Assembly: GCF_030160715.1 (NCBI RefSeq)
Contig: NZ_BSOW01000040.1
Location: 1 to 64,000 of the forward strand
DNA length: 64,000 bases
Direction: 5' to 3'
From: Bradyrhizobium iriomotense
Lineage (GTDB): Bacteria > Pseudomonadota > Alphaproteobacteria > Rhizobiales > Xanthobacteraceae
Position numbers and translations under genes: made by a program. Shown piece by piece: positions 55,476-64,000 of the stretch (its first letter is position 1; each line of letters begins with the position of its first letter). Below the pieces are notes generated by a model. It saw nothing but the letters and a program-made list of their open reading frames with translations, searched no databases and was not told the DNA's origin.

Positions 55476-56231
55476 TCATTGCCCTGCTTTGAATTCCACG
55501 TAGACGCTGAGATGAAGCGTTTGATGGCTTAGTTCGGCGGGCGGAAGCGGATAATGCGCGCTCCGGACAGTGGCGAGTGCCGCCTGATCGAGAAGCGAGG
55601 ACCCACTTGATTGCGCCAAGCTGACTCCCGATACGTGTCCATCGAGAAAAGCAAACGTTACGCGCGCACGACCGTGCTGGCCGGAGGCACGCGCCGATGC
55701 CGGATAGACCAGCGCACTTTCCACAGCTCGCCGCATTTGGCCTTGAAAGCTCGACATCGCGCTAGCGCTCGGTGCAGCGCTTGCCGTCGCTTGTTGCTGC
55801 GCGGGGCGCGCGGCGGGTTTTCGCTGGACCTGCGGCTGCGGCTTTGCTGGCTTAGGGCGTATGACCGGCGCCTCCGCCTTCGGAGGTGGCGGAGCAGGCT
55901 CCGGTGGAGCAACCTCTGCCGGCGGCGGAGGGACCTCCGGGGGCGGTGGAGTAACCTCTTCAGGTACCGGGGGAGTCTCTTCTGGCACCGGCGGAGTTTG
56001 CGCGACCATTGGCGGGGGATCCGCTGGAGCATCGGGCATCGCGGGTGCAGCGGCTACTAGTGATATCTGCATGGTCGGCGCCGACGAGTCGACCCTGGCT
56101 GGGCGTTGTGTGAGCCAGCCGACGACGGCAAGAAAACAGAGGCCCTCCAGCAAAAGCGCGGCGGCAAACGAAGCCGGCAGCGCAGAGCGTTCCTGTGGTG
56201 GACTGAAATGATCGGCGGTCGCGATGGTCAC
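55476..56231 (-). CDS. tonB: TonB
   Basis: This protein of about 251 residues starts from GTG 56231, behind AGGAG that overlaps the exbD end; the longer frame to 56303 would overlap exbD. One membrane anchor (FAAALLLEGLCFLAVVGWL) is followed by a long Pro/Glu-rich spacer spanning the periplasm and the TonB C-terminal domain (RRAVESALVYPASARASGQH, ARVTFAFLDGHVSGVSLAQS). TonB passes energy from ExbBD to outer-membrane receptors. The receptor gene lies in the same operon. Confidence 0.93.
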   Translation of the reverse strand: MTIATADHFSPPQERSALPASFAAALLLEGLCFLAVVGWLTQRPARVDSSAPTMQISLVAAAPAMPDAPADPPPMVAQTPPVPEETPPVPEEVTPPPPEVPPPPAEVAPPEPAPPPPKAEAPVIRPKPAKPQPQVQRKPAARPAQQQATASAAPSASAMSSFQGQMRRAVESALVYPASARASGQHGRARVTFAFLDGHVSGVSLAQSSGSSLLDQAALATVRSAHYPLPPAELSHQTLHLSVYVEFKAGQ

Positions 56232-56244
56232 AACGAGTGCACTC

Positions 56245-56640
56245 CTACTTGGCGTCCTTCGCGGCGAGCCCCACTTGCACGATGCCGGCTTTGCGACATG
56301 CATCCATCACAGCGAGCAGATTCTGCAGCGTAGTAGTGCCGGCTCCGGCAATGGTAACGGCAGCATGCTCGCGGTCTGGCTCGCCTGCCAATTTTGCCGT
56401 CAGCTCATCGATAGATAGCTTTTGACCATCCGTTTCGATGGCGCCATCGGCAAACAGCGTAACGACGACCTTTGGGTGAGGCAGATCCTGCGCGGTGCTG
56501 CTTTGCGGAAGTTGCGACGCGATTCCCGTCGCCGGGATCATCCGCAGCGTGATCATGATGAAGAACACCAGCAAGAAGAGCATGATGTCGATCATCGGGA
56601 TGATTTCTATGCGGCCCTTCCGCACCTCGAGATAACGCAT
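56245..56640 (-). CDS. exbD: ExbD
   Basis: This 131-residue protein has one N-terminal membrane helix with the key Asp (IEIIPMIDIMLFLLVFFIMI) and a periplasmic domain (KVVVTLFADGAIETDGQKLS, AAVTIAGAGTTTLQNLLAVM). It forms the proton-driven motor with ExbB. It starts three bases after the exbB stop and is followed by tonB. Confidence 0.93.
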   Translation of the reverse strand: MRYLEVRKGRIEIIPMIDIMLFLLVFFIMITLRMIPATGIASQLPQSSTAQDLPHPKVVVTLFADGAIETDGQKLSIDELTAKLAGEPDREHAAVTIAGAGTTTLQNLLAVMDACRKAGIVQVGLAAKDAK

Positions 56641-56643
56641 GGG

Positions 56644-57354
56644 TCAGGTCCCCGTATTCGCAACGGAGTGGATTGCAGGCCCATAATGACGTTTATCTCC
56701 TGGAGCAACGCGAGCTTCTCCCGACACCGCGCGAGGCGCGTCGAGACGGTTGACCATGGAAATCTTCAAAGTCTCGAGTTGATGCACGATAAGCCGCGTC
56801 CAGTTGTGCAGACTGTTGAAGCAAACGAGACCGACAATGGCGATGAGCAGACCGCATGCGGTCGCGATCAGAGCCTCGCCGACGCCGCCGGTGATTTGTG
56901 TCGCCGCGTTGCCGGCATCGCCAAGGACCGCGAACGCCTTGACCATGCCAGCGATGGTGCCGAGAAGGCCGAGCAACGGCGCCAGCGTCACGATGGTGTC
57001 GAGTAGCCACAACCGGCTATCCAGCTTGGGGACTTGCCACAGGATTGATTCCTCCAACAGCTCGGACAATCGATGCGGATCCTTAAGCTCGGGATGCTGC
57101 AGCGGCACCTCCAGCAAAGCGCGATGCGGCAGCCGCGGCGATTTCTCGACGAGATCTGCAAGCGTCTTCCGGTCGAGGTGCGCGAATTGCGCGACGGTCG
57201 CTGTGACGCGTTTTCCGCGACTGATGGTCCGGCCAAGAAACCAGAAGCGATCGATGATGACGGTCAACCCAATTAACAGCAGTACGGCCATAACATAGAG
57301 GATGCCGTCGGACTGCGCCGCAAGTTCGGTGAGACGATCCAGGGTCATGTTCAT
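56644..57354 (-). CDS. exbB: ExbB (MotA/TolQ/ExbB proton channel)
   Basis: This 236-residue protein starts at ATG 57354 behind GAAGGA. It has three membrane segments (MAVLLLIGLTVIIDRFWFLG; LDTIVTLAPLLGLLGTIAGM; GVGEALIATACGLLIAIVGL). The conserved APLLGLLGTIAGMVKAF and GVGEALIATACGL pattern of proton-channel proteins is complete. It energises TonB with ExbD. It lies 21 bases downstream of the receptor gene. Confidence 0.93.
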   Translation of the reverse strand: MNMTLDRLTELAAQSDGILYVMAVLLLIGLTVIIDRFWFLGRTISRGKRVTATVAQFAHLDRKTLADLVEKSPRLPHRALLEVPLQHPELKDPHRLSELLEESILWQVPKLDSRLWLLDTIVTLAPLLGLLGTIAGMVKAFAVLGDAGNAATQITGGVGEALIATACGLLIAIVGLVCFNSLHNWTRLIVHQLETLKISMVNRLDAPRAVSGEARVAPGDKRHYGPAIHSVANTGT

Positions 57355-57375
57355 TCCTTCGTTGATGGTCTGCGA

Positions 57376-59514
57376 TCAGAACTGGACGGACAGACTGCTA
57401 TAAATGTTTCGGCCGACTTGCGTGTACCACAGCGGCGTCCCTGCCGCGCCGGAATACCCGGCGAAATCTACGATTCCGCGACTGTTGAGGAGGTTGTCGA
57501 TCCCAAATTTTGCCGTCACTGCCGCCAAGTTGGGTAGCGAGTTCTTGACTTTGTAGGTGATCGCCATGTCAAGCTGATTGAACGGTGATAGCGGCTGCTT
57601 CTCTCCGGCGTCGCCGAAGCGCTGGCCGACCCATTTGTCCGTCAGCGAAGCATGCCAGTTCCCTTCTTCGTAGATCACGCCCGCCGCAGCCGTCGCGTTC
57701 GGCGCCTCCGCGATCCATTGTCCTGTCCGCTTGTTCTTCGCGCTGTTGAGGCTGCCGTTAGCGAAAAGGCTGAAGCCATGACCGACGTGGACCGTTCCTT
57801 CGACTTCCAGGCCCTGGTAGATCACGCCACCGATATTGAAGTAGTTCGTAATACCGCCGATCGTCCGCGACGAGATCATATTGTCGAAGTCGATGTAGTA
57901 GACATCGCCGGCAACCGTGAAGATCTTGCTCTGGTAGGCCGTGCCGACTTGATAATTCCAAGTCGTTTGAGGTTGAACATTGGATCCGGGGGTCACGACA
58001 GGCGGGGTCAGAAAGCCCTCCGCAGCCTGCGCGTAGACGGACCAGTCGGACGACAGCTTGTAATTCGCGGCAAGTGAGGGAAGGACCTTTGCCCAGCTCT
58101 GAGCATAGTCTAGTGGCCCGCCGGTGTTAGGATCGACGAGCGATGATTGGCTGCGCGCGGAATAGGCATATTTCGCGCCGGTCGTAATCGTCAGGTCGGG
58201 CACCGCTTTCCAGTCTGCCTCGACATACGGTTGAAAAGTATCGAGCGTGAGATGCTGGTCGTAGTTGGTGGAGATGTATTTTTGCCCCAATGTCATATCG
58301 ACATTGAAGTTACCACGATGGCTGGGCTGGTGCTCGGCCCATGTTCCGACCTTCACGTCGCCAAAAAACGTGTCCTTGGTAAGCGCGATCACATCACCGT
58401 AGGAGCGGAAGTTTACGGGATTTATCGTACCCGGCACATTGCTGGCGCCGAAGATCGTGCCGTTGGCGTCACCGCCAGTAACATCCTGTCCAAGAAGTAG
58501 CCCTGCGGTGTTGTATCCATAGGTATAGATCTTATTGTCGACATGCCAACCATCGCCGTAGTCGGATTTCAGGCCAAGATACTCGAAATCAGTCTTCAGA
58601 TTCCAACGGTTGTAGCCCGCGAAGTTCTGCTTGTCTGGGGAGGAGGACAGCCCGTAGTTTGGACCGTAGGCGGCGATCTGGGCGAGCGACGCGCCCTCAA
58701 AATAGTTTCGTGTCACATCATTGTACATCGACACGAAGGTGAGCGTAGTGTTGTCATTGAGCGGCTGCTGGATCTTCAGCGCCGCGTTTTTGCGCTCTTT
58801 GGCCGTGTTTGTGAAATAGCCGTCGCTTTTCGTAAATTGCGTATCGAGAAAGAGCGAAGCGCCGTTCGTCCCCTTGATCTGACCGGAATCAAATTGAAGG
58901 CCGTAAAGCTGGGTGTTAAAGCTGCCGTAGCCGGTGGTCGCCGTCGTCGCCATAGTCGACATTGGCGCCTTGGTTTGCAGTGCAATTGTGCCACCGAACG
59001 TCGCATCACCTACGGTCGAGGCGGTGCCCGGACCGCGGTCGATGGCGACCTGCCCCAGATCGTTCGTCATGACAAAGGTTCCGCTGCGCTGGGTACCATT
59101 GAAGGCGCGGAGGGGGATTCCGTCGAGCGTCGTGTTGAACTGGCCGTTTTGAAAGCCACGGATCGAGATTTTTGCGTCATCTCCACCGCTCCCGCTCGGC
59201 GAAGTCATGACGCTTGGTGCGACGTTGATGACCTTGTCGAAGTTACTGGTCGCCGGAATATTGTTTTCGATGTAGTGCCTGCTGATGACGGAGGTCGGCT
59301 GCGTCACGGTCAACGGCGTTGTTGTCGGCGCCTGATAGACAGCCGAATTCACGTCGCCCGCAGTATCTGAGGTTTCGACAGTCCCGAGGTCCGTCGTTTG
59401 CTGGGCGTGAGCACCAGTCGCCCCGATCACCGGCGGAACACTTGCAGCCAGCCAAAGCGCAGCGTAGTGCCTCCTGATCCCCCGCCGGTCTCCGGTACCC
59501 GAAACTCGTCGCAT
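57376..59514 (-). CDS. TonB-dependent outer-membrane receptor
   Basis: This 712-residue protein starts at ATG 59514 with AGGAGG upstream and has a signal peptide ending at GAHAQ. The plug domain (SVISRHYIENNIPATSNFDK, ISIRGFQNGQFNTTLDGIPL, GTIALQTKAP) is followed by a 22-strand-type barrel closing with YSSLSVQF. There is no N-terminal signalling extension. It imports a large or scarce ligand using TonB, encoded just downstream. It lies between an ABC importer and exbBD-tonB, so all parts of the route are clustered. The ligand is unknown. Confidence 0.93.
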   Translation of the reverse strand: MRRVSGTGDRRGIRRHYAALWLAASVPPVIGATGAHAQQTTDLGTVETSDTAGDVNSAVYQAPTTTPLTVTQPTSVISRHYIENNIPATSNFDKVINVAPSVMTSPSGSGGDDAKISIRGFQNGQFNTTLDGIPLRAFNGTQRSGTFVMTNDLGQVAIDRGPGTASTVGDATFGGTIALQTKAPMSTMATTATTGYGSFNTQLYGLQFDSGQIKGTNGASLFLDTQFTKSDGYFTNTAKERKNAALKIQQPLNDNTTLTFVSMYNDVTRNYFEGASLAQIAAYGPNYGLSSSPDKQNFAGYNRWNLKTDFEYLGLKSDYGDGWHVDNKIYTYGYNTAGLLLGQDVTGGDANGTIFGASNVPGTINPVNFRSYGDVIALTKDTFFGDVKVGTWAEHQPSHRGNFNVDMTLGQKYISTNYDQHLTLDTFQPYVEADWKAVPDLTITTGAKYAYSARSQSSLVDPNTGGPLDYAQSWAKVLPSLAANYKLSSDWSVYAQAAEGFLTPPVVTPGSNVQPQTTWNYQVGTAYQSKIFTVAGDVYYIDFDNMISSRTIGGITNYFNIGGVIYQGLEVEGTVHVGHGFSLFANGSLNSAKNKRTGQWIAEAPNATAAAGVIYEEGNWHASLTDKWVGQRFGDAGEKQPLSPFNQLDMAITYKVKNSLPNLAAVTAKFGIDNLLNSRGIVDFAGYSGAAGTPLWYTQVGRNIYSSLSVQF

Positions 59515-59591
59515 CTATAACCCCTCCTGTTGCCCCTTTGAGCAGCGATCACGTGCTCATCGTCAGCGGTGATTAACGCTTCCCCATTAGT

Positions 59592-59605
59592 TCTATAATT
59601 ATAGA
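59592..59605. promoter_or_regulatory. Perfect 14-bp palindrome upstream of the receptor gene
   Basis: TCTATAATTATAGA is a perfect inverted repeat 78 bases upstream of the receptor start, in the only sizeable gap of the locus (59515-59838). It is a candidate operator for a dimeric regulator and also contains -10-like sequence. It does not match the iron-control element or Fur box well. Confidence 0.45.
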
Positions 59606-59838
59606 TGAGTCGAGACGGTTTTGTGACAATCGCAAAGATCGCGCGTTTTGGTGTTCGCTGGTTCTGCTCGGTGCCGCTTAGGGGGATCGCTAACTGGCGC
59701 AATCGCGAAACGAGGCATCGGCACTCGAGCGAAAGCAATGGTCTAGGGTCTAGCAAATCAGGGCGCGCAAAAACTGCGAACAGGCCCTATTTTAGGAGTT
59801 TTTGGCGCCGGATCATGTCGCCAGGATTGCCTGGTGCA

Positions 59839-61110
59839 TCATTTGGGCAGCAGAGTGCTGATATCCTTAGCAAGACGATCGAGCGCCGGAGCTGGAAGTT
59901 GCCGAAGTCTCATGACCTCGCCCACATGATCCTCGATCATCATATCGATCCGGCCAGCGTTCTCGCCAGGGAAGGCGTACCAGCCTCGACTACGCGGGAC
60001 GGAACGCAGCGCCGCCTGCATGTTTGGGTGCGCCGTATAGTAGGTGGCGAGGAAGCCCGGCCTCGAGATAGCAATTTCGTTGGCTGGAACATAGCCGGTC
60101 GTCGTGCCGACCACGCTTTGCCCTTCGCCGGTTACGAATTTCATGAAACGCCATGCAAGGGCCTGTCGGGCGGGGTCAGTCGTATGCATCACGACTGTTA
60201 TGCCTGCGGTCGGAACCGACGCGTCTCTTCCAGTCATCGGCAGCGGAGCCGTGCCGATTTCGAAGCGGCCGGCCACTTCATTCTCAAACGATGCGAGGCT
60301 GCTGCTCGAATCTAGCAGGATGGCGATGCGGGCTCCTGTAAACGCCTGCCGCGATTGCGATTTGGTCATATCGACCTTCGCTTGTCCGGCGAGACCGATG
60401 CGGCGTAGCAATTCCATCGCCTTTTGGCCGGCATCCTCCGTGAAGGCGATCCGAGAGTCGTCCGAATTCATCATGGATCCGCCGAAGCAGCTCACCATCC
60501 CTTGGAACATGAATGAGTTGTATTCGGAGAAGATTCCGAGGACTTGGCTGTTTTCTGACTGGATACGTGCAGCGACGTCTAGGATGCCATCCCAATTGTC
60601 AGGGAGAGAACCTGCGCCCTCCTGAACCTTCGAGACCAGAGATTTGTTGTAAAAGACGATAGGAAAGGACATCCCGGCGCCCAGACCGTAAGTCATATTG
60701 CCGATGCGGCCGGCGGAAGTCACGGAAGAGGAATAGAGTTCCGAAGTCCACGTCGGGTCAGCTTTGATGAGCCCGTCGAGCGGTATCAGCAAATTGCGGT
60801 CAGCGAGCAGGCGGAGGTAGTTGGAGCCCTGAAAAGATACGTCCGGCAAATCACCGAAGATTGCCATTCGGAGAGTCTGCCGCATTATCGCGGGCTGGTC
60901 GAACTGCGAGACGTCAAGGTCGATGCGAACGTCGGGGTTTTCTCTCTCGAACGCGGATGCCAGGGCGCGAAACGTCTTGGAGAAGATCGAAGGTGCCGCG
61001 GAAACGCGCAAGACGGTGACATGGGCTTGTGCGGCATCCGCAATAAAAGCGGCCCCGAGAATTATCGCAGCAAGCGAGCAGCGTAGACCGATGATCTTCA
61101 GAACTCTCAT
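59839..61110 (-). CDS. ABC transporter substrate-binding protein (sugar-type, family 1)
   Basis: This protein of about 423 residues starts at ATG 61110, overlapping the stop of the permease gene (ATGA). It has a signal peptide (LRCSLAAIILGAAFIADAAQ). The mature sequence (FERENPDVRIDLDVSQFDQP, LIPLDGLIKADPTWTSELYS, FYNKSLVSKVQEGAGSLPDN, GRDASVPTAGITVVMHTTDP, AWRFMKFVTGEGQSVVGTTT) matches the UgpB-like binding proteins. It captures the solute in the periplasm. Confidence 0.92.
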   Translation of the reverse strand: MRVLKIIGLRCSLAAIILGAAFIADAAQAHVTVLRVSAAPSIFSKTFRALASAFERENPDVRIDLDVSQFDQPAIMRQTLRMAIFGDLPDVSFQGSNYLRLLADRNLLIPLDGLIKADPTWTSELYSSSVTSAGRIGNMTYGLGAGMSFPIVFYNKSLVSKVQEGAGSLPDNWDGILDVAARIQSENSQVLGIFSEYNSFMFQGMVSCFGGSMMNSDDSRIAFTEDAGQKAMELLRRIGLAGQAKVDMTKSQSRQAFTGARIAILLDSSSSLASFENEVAGRFEIGTAPLPMTGRDASVPTAGITVVMHTTDPARQALAWRFMKFVTGEGQSVVGTTTGYVPANEIAISRPGFLATYYTAHPNMQAALRSVPRSRGWYAFPGENAGRIDMMIEDHVGEVMRLRQLPAPALDRLAKDISTLLPK

Positions 61111-61940
61111 TTGACGCTTCCGGCCGTGAGTCCGTCGATAAACCAACGCTGCGCGGCAAAAAAGCAGATGACCAGCGGTGCGACAACCAGAGTAGCCCCT
61201 GCCATCAAGGGCCCGTAATCATTGCCGGCTTCCGCATTGGCGAAGGTGACGATGCCGAGTGACGGAGGCATGAAGTCTTGAGTTTGCACTACGAGGAGTG
61301 GCCAGAAGAGATCGTTCCAGTGGCTGACGACCGAGACAATCGAAAAGGCGATGACTGCAGGAAGCGACATGGGCAGCATGATCCGCCACACGATGCTCAG
61401 CTCCGAAAGGCCATCCAGGCGAGCGGCATGGATGATGTCGTCAGGGATTGACGTGAAGAATTGGCGCAACAGGAAGATGCCGAAGGGTGAGACGACAAAC
61501 GGGAAGATCAGCGCGGCATAAGTGTTAAGAATTCCAAGCCAATAACAGAGAATCAACAACGGCAATGCCAAGACCTGATGCGGGATAAGCAGACCGATCA
61601 GCACCATACCGAAGATAACCTCGCGACCGGCGAAACGAATTTTGGCAAGCGCATAGGCGGCTGGCGCGCAAATGATGATTTGCAGCAGAAGGATCGCCGC
61701 GCATACGATCACTCCGTTCAGCATGAATCTTGGCAAAGGCGCCGCAGTGAGCGCCTTGGTGTAATTCTCCACCGCGAACCAATGCTCCGGCAGCAATGTG
61801 AAGCTCGACGAGAAGAGTTCGGCTGGCGGCTTCAACGACAAACTCACCATCCAGATAAAGGGCGCAAGGACGAGCGAGCCGGTCGTAAGAAGTATGATGT
61901 GGCGAACCACGCCAGCCAGAATTTTCATATGCAACGTCAT
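61107..61940 (-). CDS. ABC transporter permease, UgpE-like
   Basis: This 277-residue protein has about six membrane helices. The EAA loop is FTSIPDDIIHAARLDGLSEL. The sequence matches inner-membrane permeases of the MalG/UgpE type (FIWMVSLSLKPPAELF at the start). It overlaps the upstream permease and the downstream binding-protein gene by four bases each, so translation is coupled. Confidence 0.92.
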   Translation of the reverse strand: MTLHMKILAGVVRHIILLTTGSLVLAPFIWMVSLSLKPPAELFSSSFTLLPEHWFAVENYTKALTAAPLPRFMLNGVIVCAAILLLQIIICAPAAYALAKIRFAGREVIFGMVLIGLLIPHQVLALPLLILCYWLGILNTYAALIFPFVVSPFGIFLLRQFFTSIPDDIIHAARLDGLSELSIVWRIMLPMSLPAVIAFSIVSVVSHWNDLFWPLLVVQTQDFMPPSLGIVTFANAEAGNDYGPLMAGATLVVAPLVICFFAAQRWFIDGLTAGSVK

Positions 61941-62860
61941 GGGTGGGACGCCCGGCTGTTCACAACACGCGCCTGAAGCGTTGCAAGAGCGATAACAATT
62001 ACAAGAAAGACCACGGCGATGGCTGCTCCGTAGCCGGTCCTAAAATACTCGAAACTCTCCCGATACAGCGCGTACAAAAGCATGACGGAGGCGTCACCAG
62101 GCCCTCCCCGCGTCAGGACCTGGATAATGTCAAAGGCCGCGAAAGCGCGCAGCGTCACGACGATGAGCACGAAGAGGGAAACCGGAGCTAGCGACGGAAG
62201 TGTCACGAGCCGCAAGCGATCCAGCACCCCATCGGCGCCATCGATATCGGCAGCATCATAGAGATCCTGAGGAATGGCTTTGAGGCCCGCGAGGAACAGG
62301 ACCAGCGCCAAGCCCAGGCTTTGCCAGGTGCCGATGACCGCCAGGATCGGCAAAACGGTCGACTCGCCTCGCAACCAGTTGGCAGTCGGCAAACCAACAG
62401 CCGCAAATACCTGGTTGACTAAACCGATGGTCGGATGCAGCAGCATCTCCCACACGATTGCCATGGCGGCGAGCGAAGTCATAAATGGCAAGAAGTGGAT
62501 CGCGCGATAGAAGGCGCGCAGGGTCTTACCGCTCTCGATCAGGAGCGCCAGGGACAGCCCGAGAACCAGCGTGCTTGGCACAACCATAAGGGAGTAAGCG
62601 GCCGTATTAAAGAGCGCCGCACGGAACGCTGGATCGGCGAGCAGACTGGTGAAGTTCGCTGCGCCGATGAATGACAGCGTCTTTGCCCCGAGATGCCAGT
62701 CGGTCGCGGCGATCGCGAGAACAGCACCCGTCGGCAAAATGAACAGCACTAGAATGAGGACCAAGGCCGGCCCGATGAGGGCATAGCCGGCAAGCGTCTC
62801 CGCAGACCCGGTGTCGATCCGTAACTGTCGGTCGACAGTGGCTGACTGTTCCGACGTCAC
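61937..62860 (-). CDS. ABC transporter permease, UgpA-like
   Basis: This 307-residue protein has about six membrane helices. The EAA loop is LKAIPQDLYDAADIDGADGV, and the typical RGGPGDASVMLLYALYRESF motif follows. It is of the MalF/UgpA type and pairs with the next permease. It overlaps the ATPase gene by four bases. Confidence 0.92.
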   Translation of the reverse strand: MTSEQSATVDRQLRIDTGSAETLAGYALIGPALVLILVLFILPTGAVLAIAATDWHLGAKTLSFIGAANFTSLLADPAFRAALFNTAAYSLMVVPSTLVLGLSLALLIESGKTLRAFYRAIHFLPFMTSLAAMAIVWEMLLHPTIGLVNQVFAAVGLPTANWLRGESTVLPILAVIGTWQSLGLALVLFLAGLKAIPQDLYDAADIDGADGVLDRLRLVTLPSLAPVSLFVLIVVTLRAFAAFDIIQVLTRGGPGDASVMLLYALYRESFEYFRTGYGAAIAVVFLVIVIALATLQARVVNSRASHP

Positions 62861-64000
62861 CCTGCGCAGCTCCGAAGCTGCGTAAACTGATCATCGCCCT
62901 CGGAAAGCCGACGCCCATCGGCGGAAAACAGCAACGCCTGTTCGCGCCGAACCCGGAGATGTACGGATTGGTCGGATTGAAGGCTTGATGCGAGTTCGAC
63001 CGGAAGGCGCGCAACCAAAGGCTCGCTCGAGCCCGGGACGTCCACGTGAGCAAACAGATCTGCGCCAACATGCTCGACATAGCGCAGCCTTCCCGTCAAT
63101 GTGTTCAGGCCAGCCCGCTCGGCAAACTGCAGCGACTCCGGACGAATACCGAGCGTGATATTGTTTCCGCCGTCCAGCTTGCTGTCGAGCGCAAGAGTAG
63201 ACCCCGCAACGGCCAAAAGCCCCTCACCTCTCGGTGTGGCCTCGAGCAGGTTGATCTTGGGCGCGCCGATCAATTCGGCCACGCGTCGATCGGCGGGAGA
63301 GGTATAGATCTGCTGTGGCGACGCCACTTGCGCCAGTTGACCGTCCAGCATAACCGCGATGCGATCGGACATGGTCATGGCTTCCGTCTGATCGTGGGTC
63401 ACATAGACGAAGGTTACACCAATACGACGATGCAGCTCCTTGATTTCGCCGCGCATCTGGACGCGCAACTTTGCGTCAAGATTGGAAAGCGGCTCGTCCA
63501 TCAGAAAGACTGCGGGATGACGAACCATGGCGCGGCCGACGGCCACGCGTTGGCGCTGACCGCCGGAAAGTTGGCCGGGCTTGCGCGCGAGGAGATGATC
63601 GATCCCGAGCGCCTTCGCCGCGCGCGCCACTTCAGTCTTGATCTCAGCGCTCACCGAGTGAGTATTTGGAAGCAGAGCGCCTATCACAGGAAGCCGCTGC
63701 AAGGCCGAAAGTCGGCGCATCCTCAGAGGCAGCGCCATATTTTCCGAGACTGTCAAATGCGGGTAGAGGGCGTATGACTGAAATACCATGGCGACATCGC
63801 GCCGTTTGGGACGAAGGTGATCGACCTTGCTGCCGGCGACCTCGATAGTCCCGCAATCCTGCCGCTCAAGCCCTGCAATGATCCTTAGGAGAGTGGATTT
63901 GCCGCAGCCCGACGGACCAAGAAGAGTCAAGAACTCTCCGTCGCAGATGTCGAGCGAGATCCCATCAATGATGGGAGTGGAGCCGAACGACTTAGAAACT
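62857..64000 (-). CDS. ABC transporter ATP-binding protein, UgpC/MalK-like (partial, 5' end outside the window)
   Basis: The frame is still open at the window edge (VSKSFGSTPIIDGISLDICD), so the start lies beyond 64000. Walker A is GPSGCGKST, the Q-loop is VFQSYALYPHLTV, the signature LSGGQRQRVAVGRAM, Walker B AVFLMDEPLSNLDAKL, and the H-loop VTHDQTEAMTM. A regulatory C-terminal domain of the MalK/UgpC type follows. A segment around SALQRLPVIGALLPNTHSVS is longer than in most homologues. It powers the two permeases encoded next. Confidence 0.93.
   Translation of the reverse strand, partial: VSKSFGSTPIIDGISLDICDGEFLTLLGPSGCGKSTLLRIIAGLERQDCGTIEVAGSKVDHLRPKRRDVAMVFQSYALYPHLTVSENMALPLRMRRLSALQRLPVIGALLPNTHSVSAEIKTEVARAAKALGIDHLLARKPGQLSGGQRQRVAVGRAMVRHPAVFLMDEPLSNLDAKLRVQMRGEIKELHRRIGVTFVYVTHDQTEAMTMSDRIAVMLDGQLAQVASPQQIYTSPADRRVAELIGAPKINLLEATPRGEGLLAVAGSTLALDSKLDGGNNITLGIRPESLQFAERAGLNTLTGRLRYVEHVGADLFAHVDVPGSSEPLVARLPVELASSLQSDQSVHLRVRREQALLFSADGRRLSEGDDQFTQLRSCAG

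Noticed and set aside
1..64000. nod boxes and tRNA genes
   Set aside because: Looked for by eye on both strands; no sequence with convincing nod-box similarity or a tRNA cloverleaf was recognised. A weak one could have been missed without a scan.

Overview
The window looks like accessory (symbiosis-island or genomic-island) DNA of a Bradyrhizobium-type alphaproteobacterium. The evidence is two giant SKWP-repeat type III effector genes, tts-box-like promoters, CIRCE-controlled groESL, an isolated type II secretin, many insertion-sequence remnants and frameshifted genes, and then gene-dense catabolic and uptake operons with Bradyrhizobium-like protein sequences. No rRNA, tRNA or CRISPR was seen.

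Layout. 0.3-20 kb: two reverse-strand SKWP-repeat effectors (about 2,900 and 2,265 residues). Between them lie a frameshifted Fic gene, small ORFs, a decayed gene behind a tts-like box, and a tyrosine-recombinase fragment. 20-24.4 kb: remnants of phosphonate genes (a DUF1045-like gene and the 5' end of phnN), cut by an IS630-family element that is itself split by an IS110/IS1111-type element with a structured non-coding end. 25.4-27.6 kb: CIRCE-groES-groEL-terminator. 28-32 kb: a PEP-mutase-family gene, a truncated TIR-domain gene with a tts-like box, and dispersed repeats. 32-38.6 kb: exported glycerophosphodiester phosphodiesterase, gspD with a stub of gspE, a PIN-like remnant, small ORFs and a type I phosphodiesterase. 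38.7-39.7 kb: internally deleted relics of the PEP-mutase locus.

39.7-47.7 kb (reverse strand) holds an apparently continuous operon of exported proteins: DUF1592/1588-type lipoprotein, Tat-exported DUF1552 protein, secreted-repeat (COG4315) protein, an unknown exported protein, a HiPIP, two cytochrome c'-like proteins and a truncated multiheme cytochrome. It looks like an envelope redox system. 48.2-53.1 kb is a roughly 1.9-kb inverted duplication of a polytopic membrane protein gene, flanking fragments of a methyltransferase and an IS66 transposase. 53.3-64 kb (reverse strand) is an integrated uptake locus: ABC ATPase (continues past the window), two permeases, binding protein, TonB-dependent receptor, ExbB, ExbD, TonB, an M14-family deacylase and an alpha/beta hydrolase. 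Together these could carry one substrate from the outer membrane to the cytoplasm and cleave it.

The most unusual signals are the domain make-up of the two effectors (helical SKWP repeats, an RNA-polymerase-like DxDGD motif, a RelA/SpoT-like segment, then a shikimate-kinase-like or OTU-like end), the redox operon, and the folded 3' end of the IS110-family element. All assignments come from reading the sequence; no database search was run.
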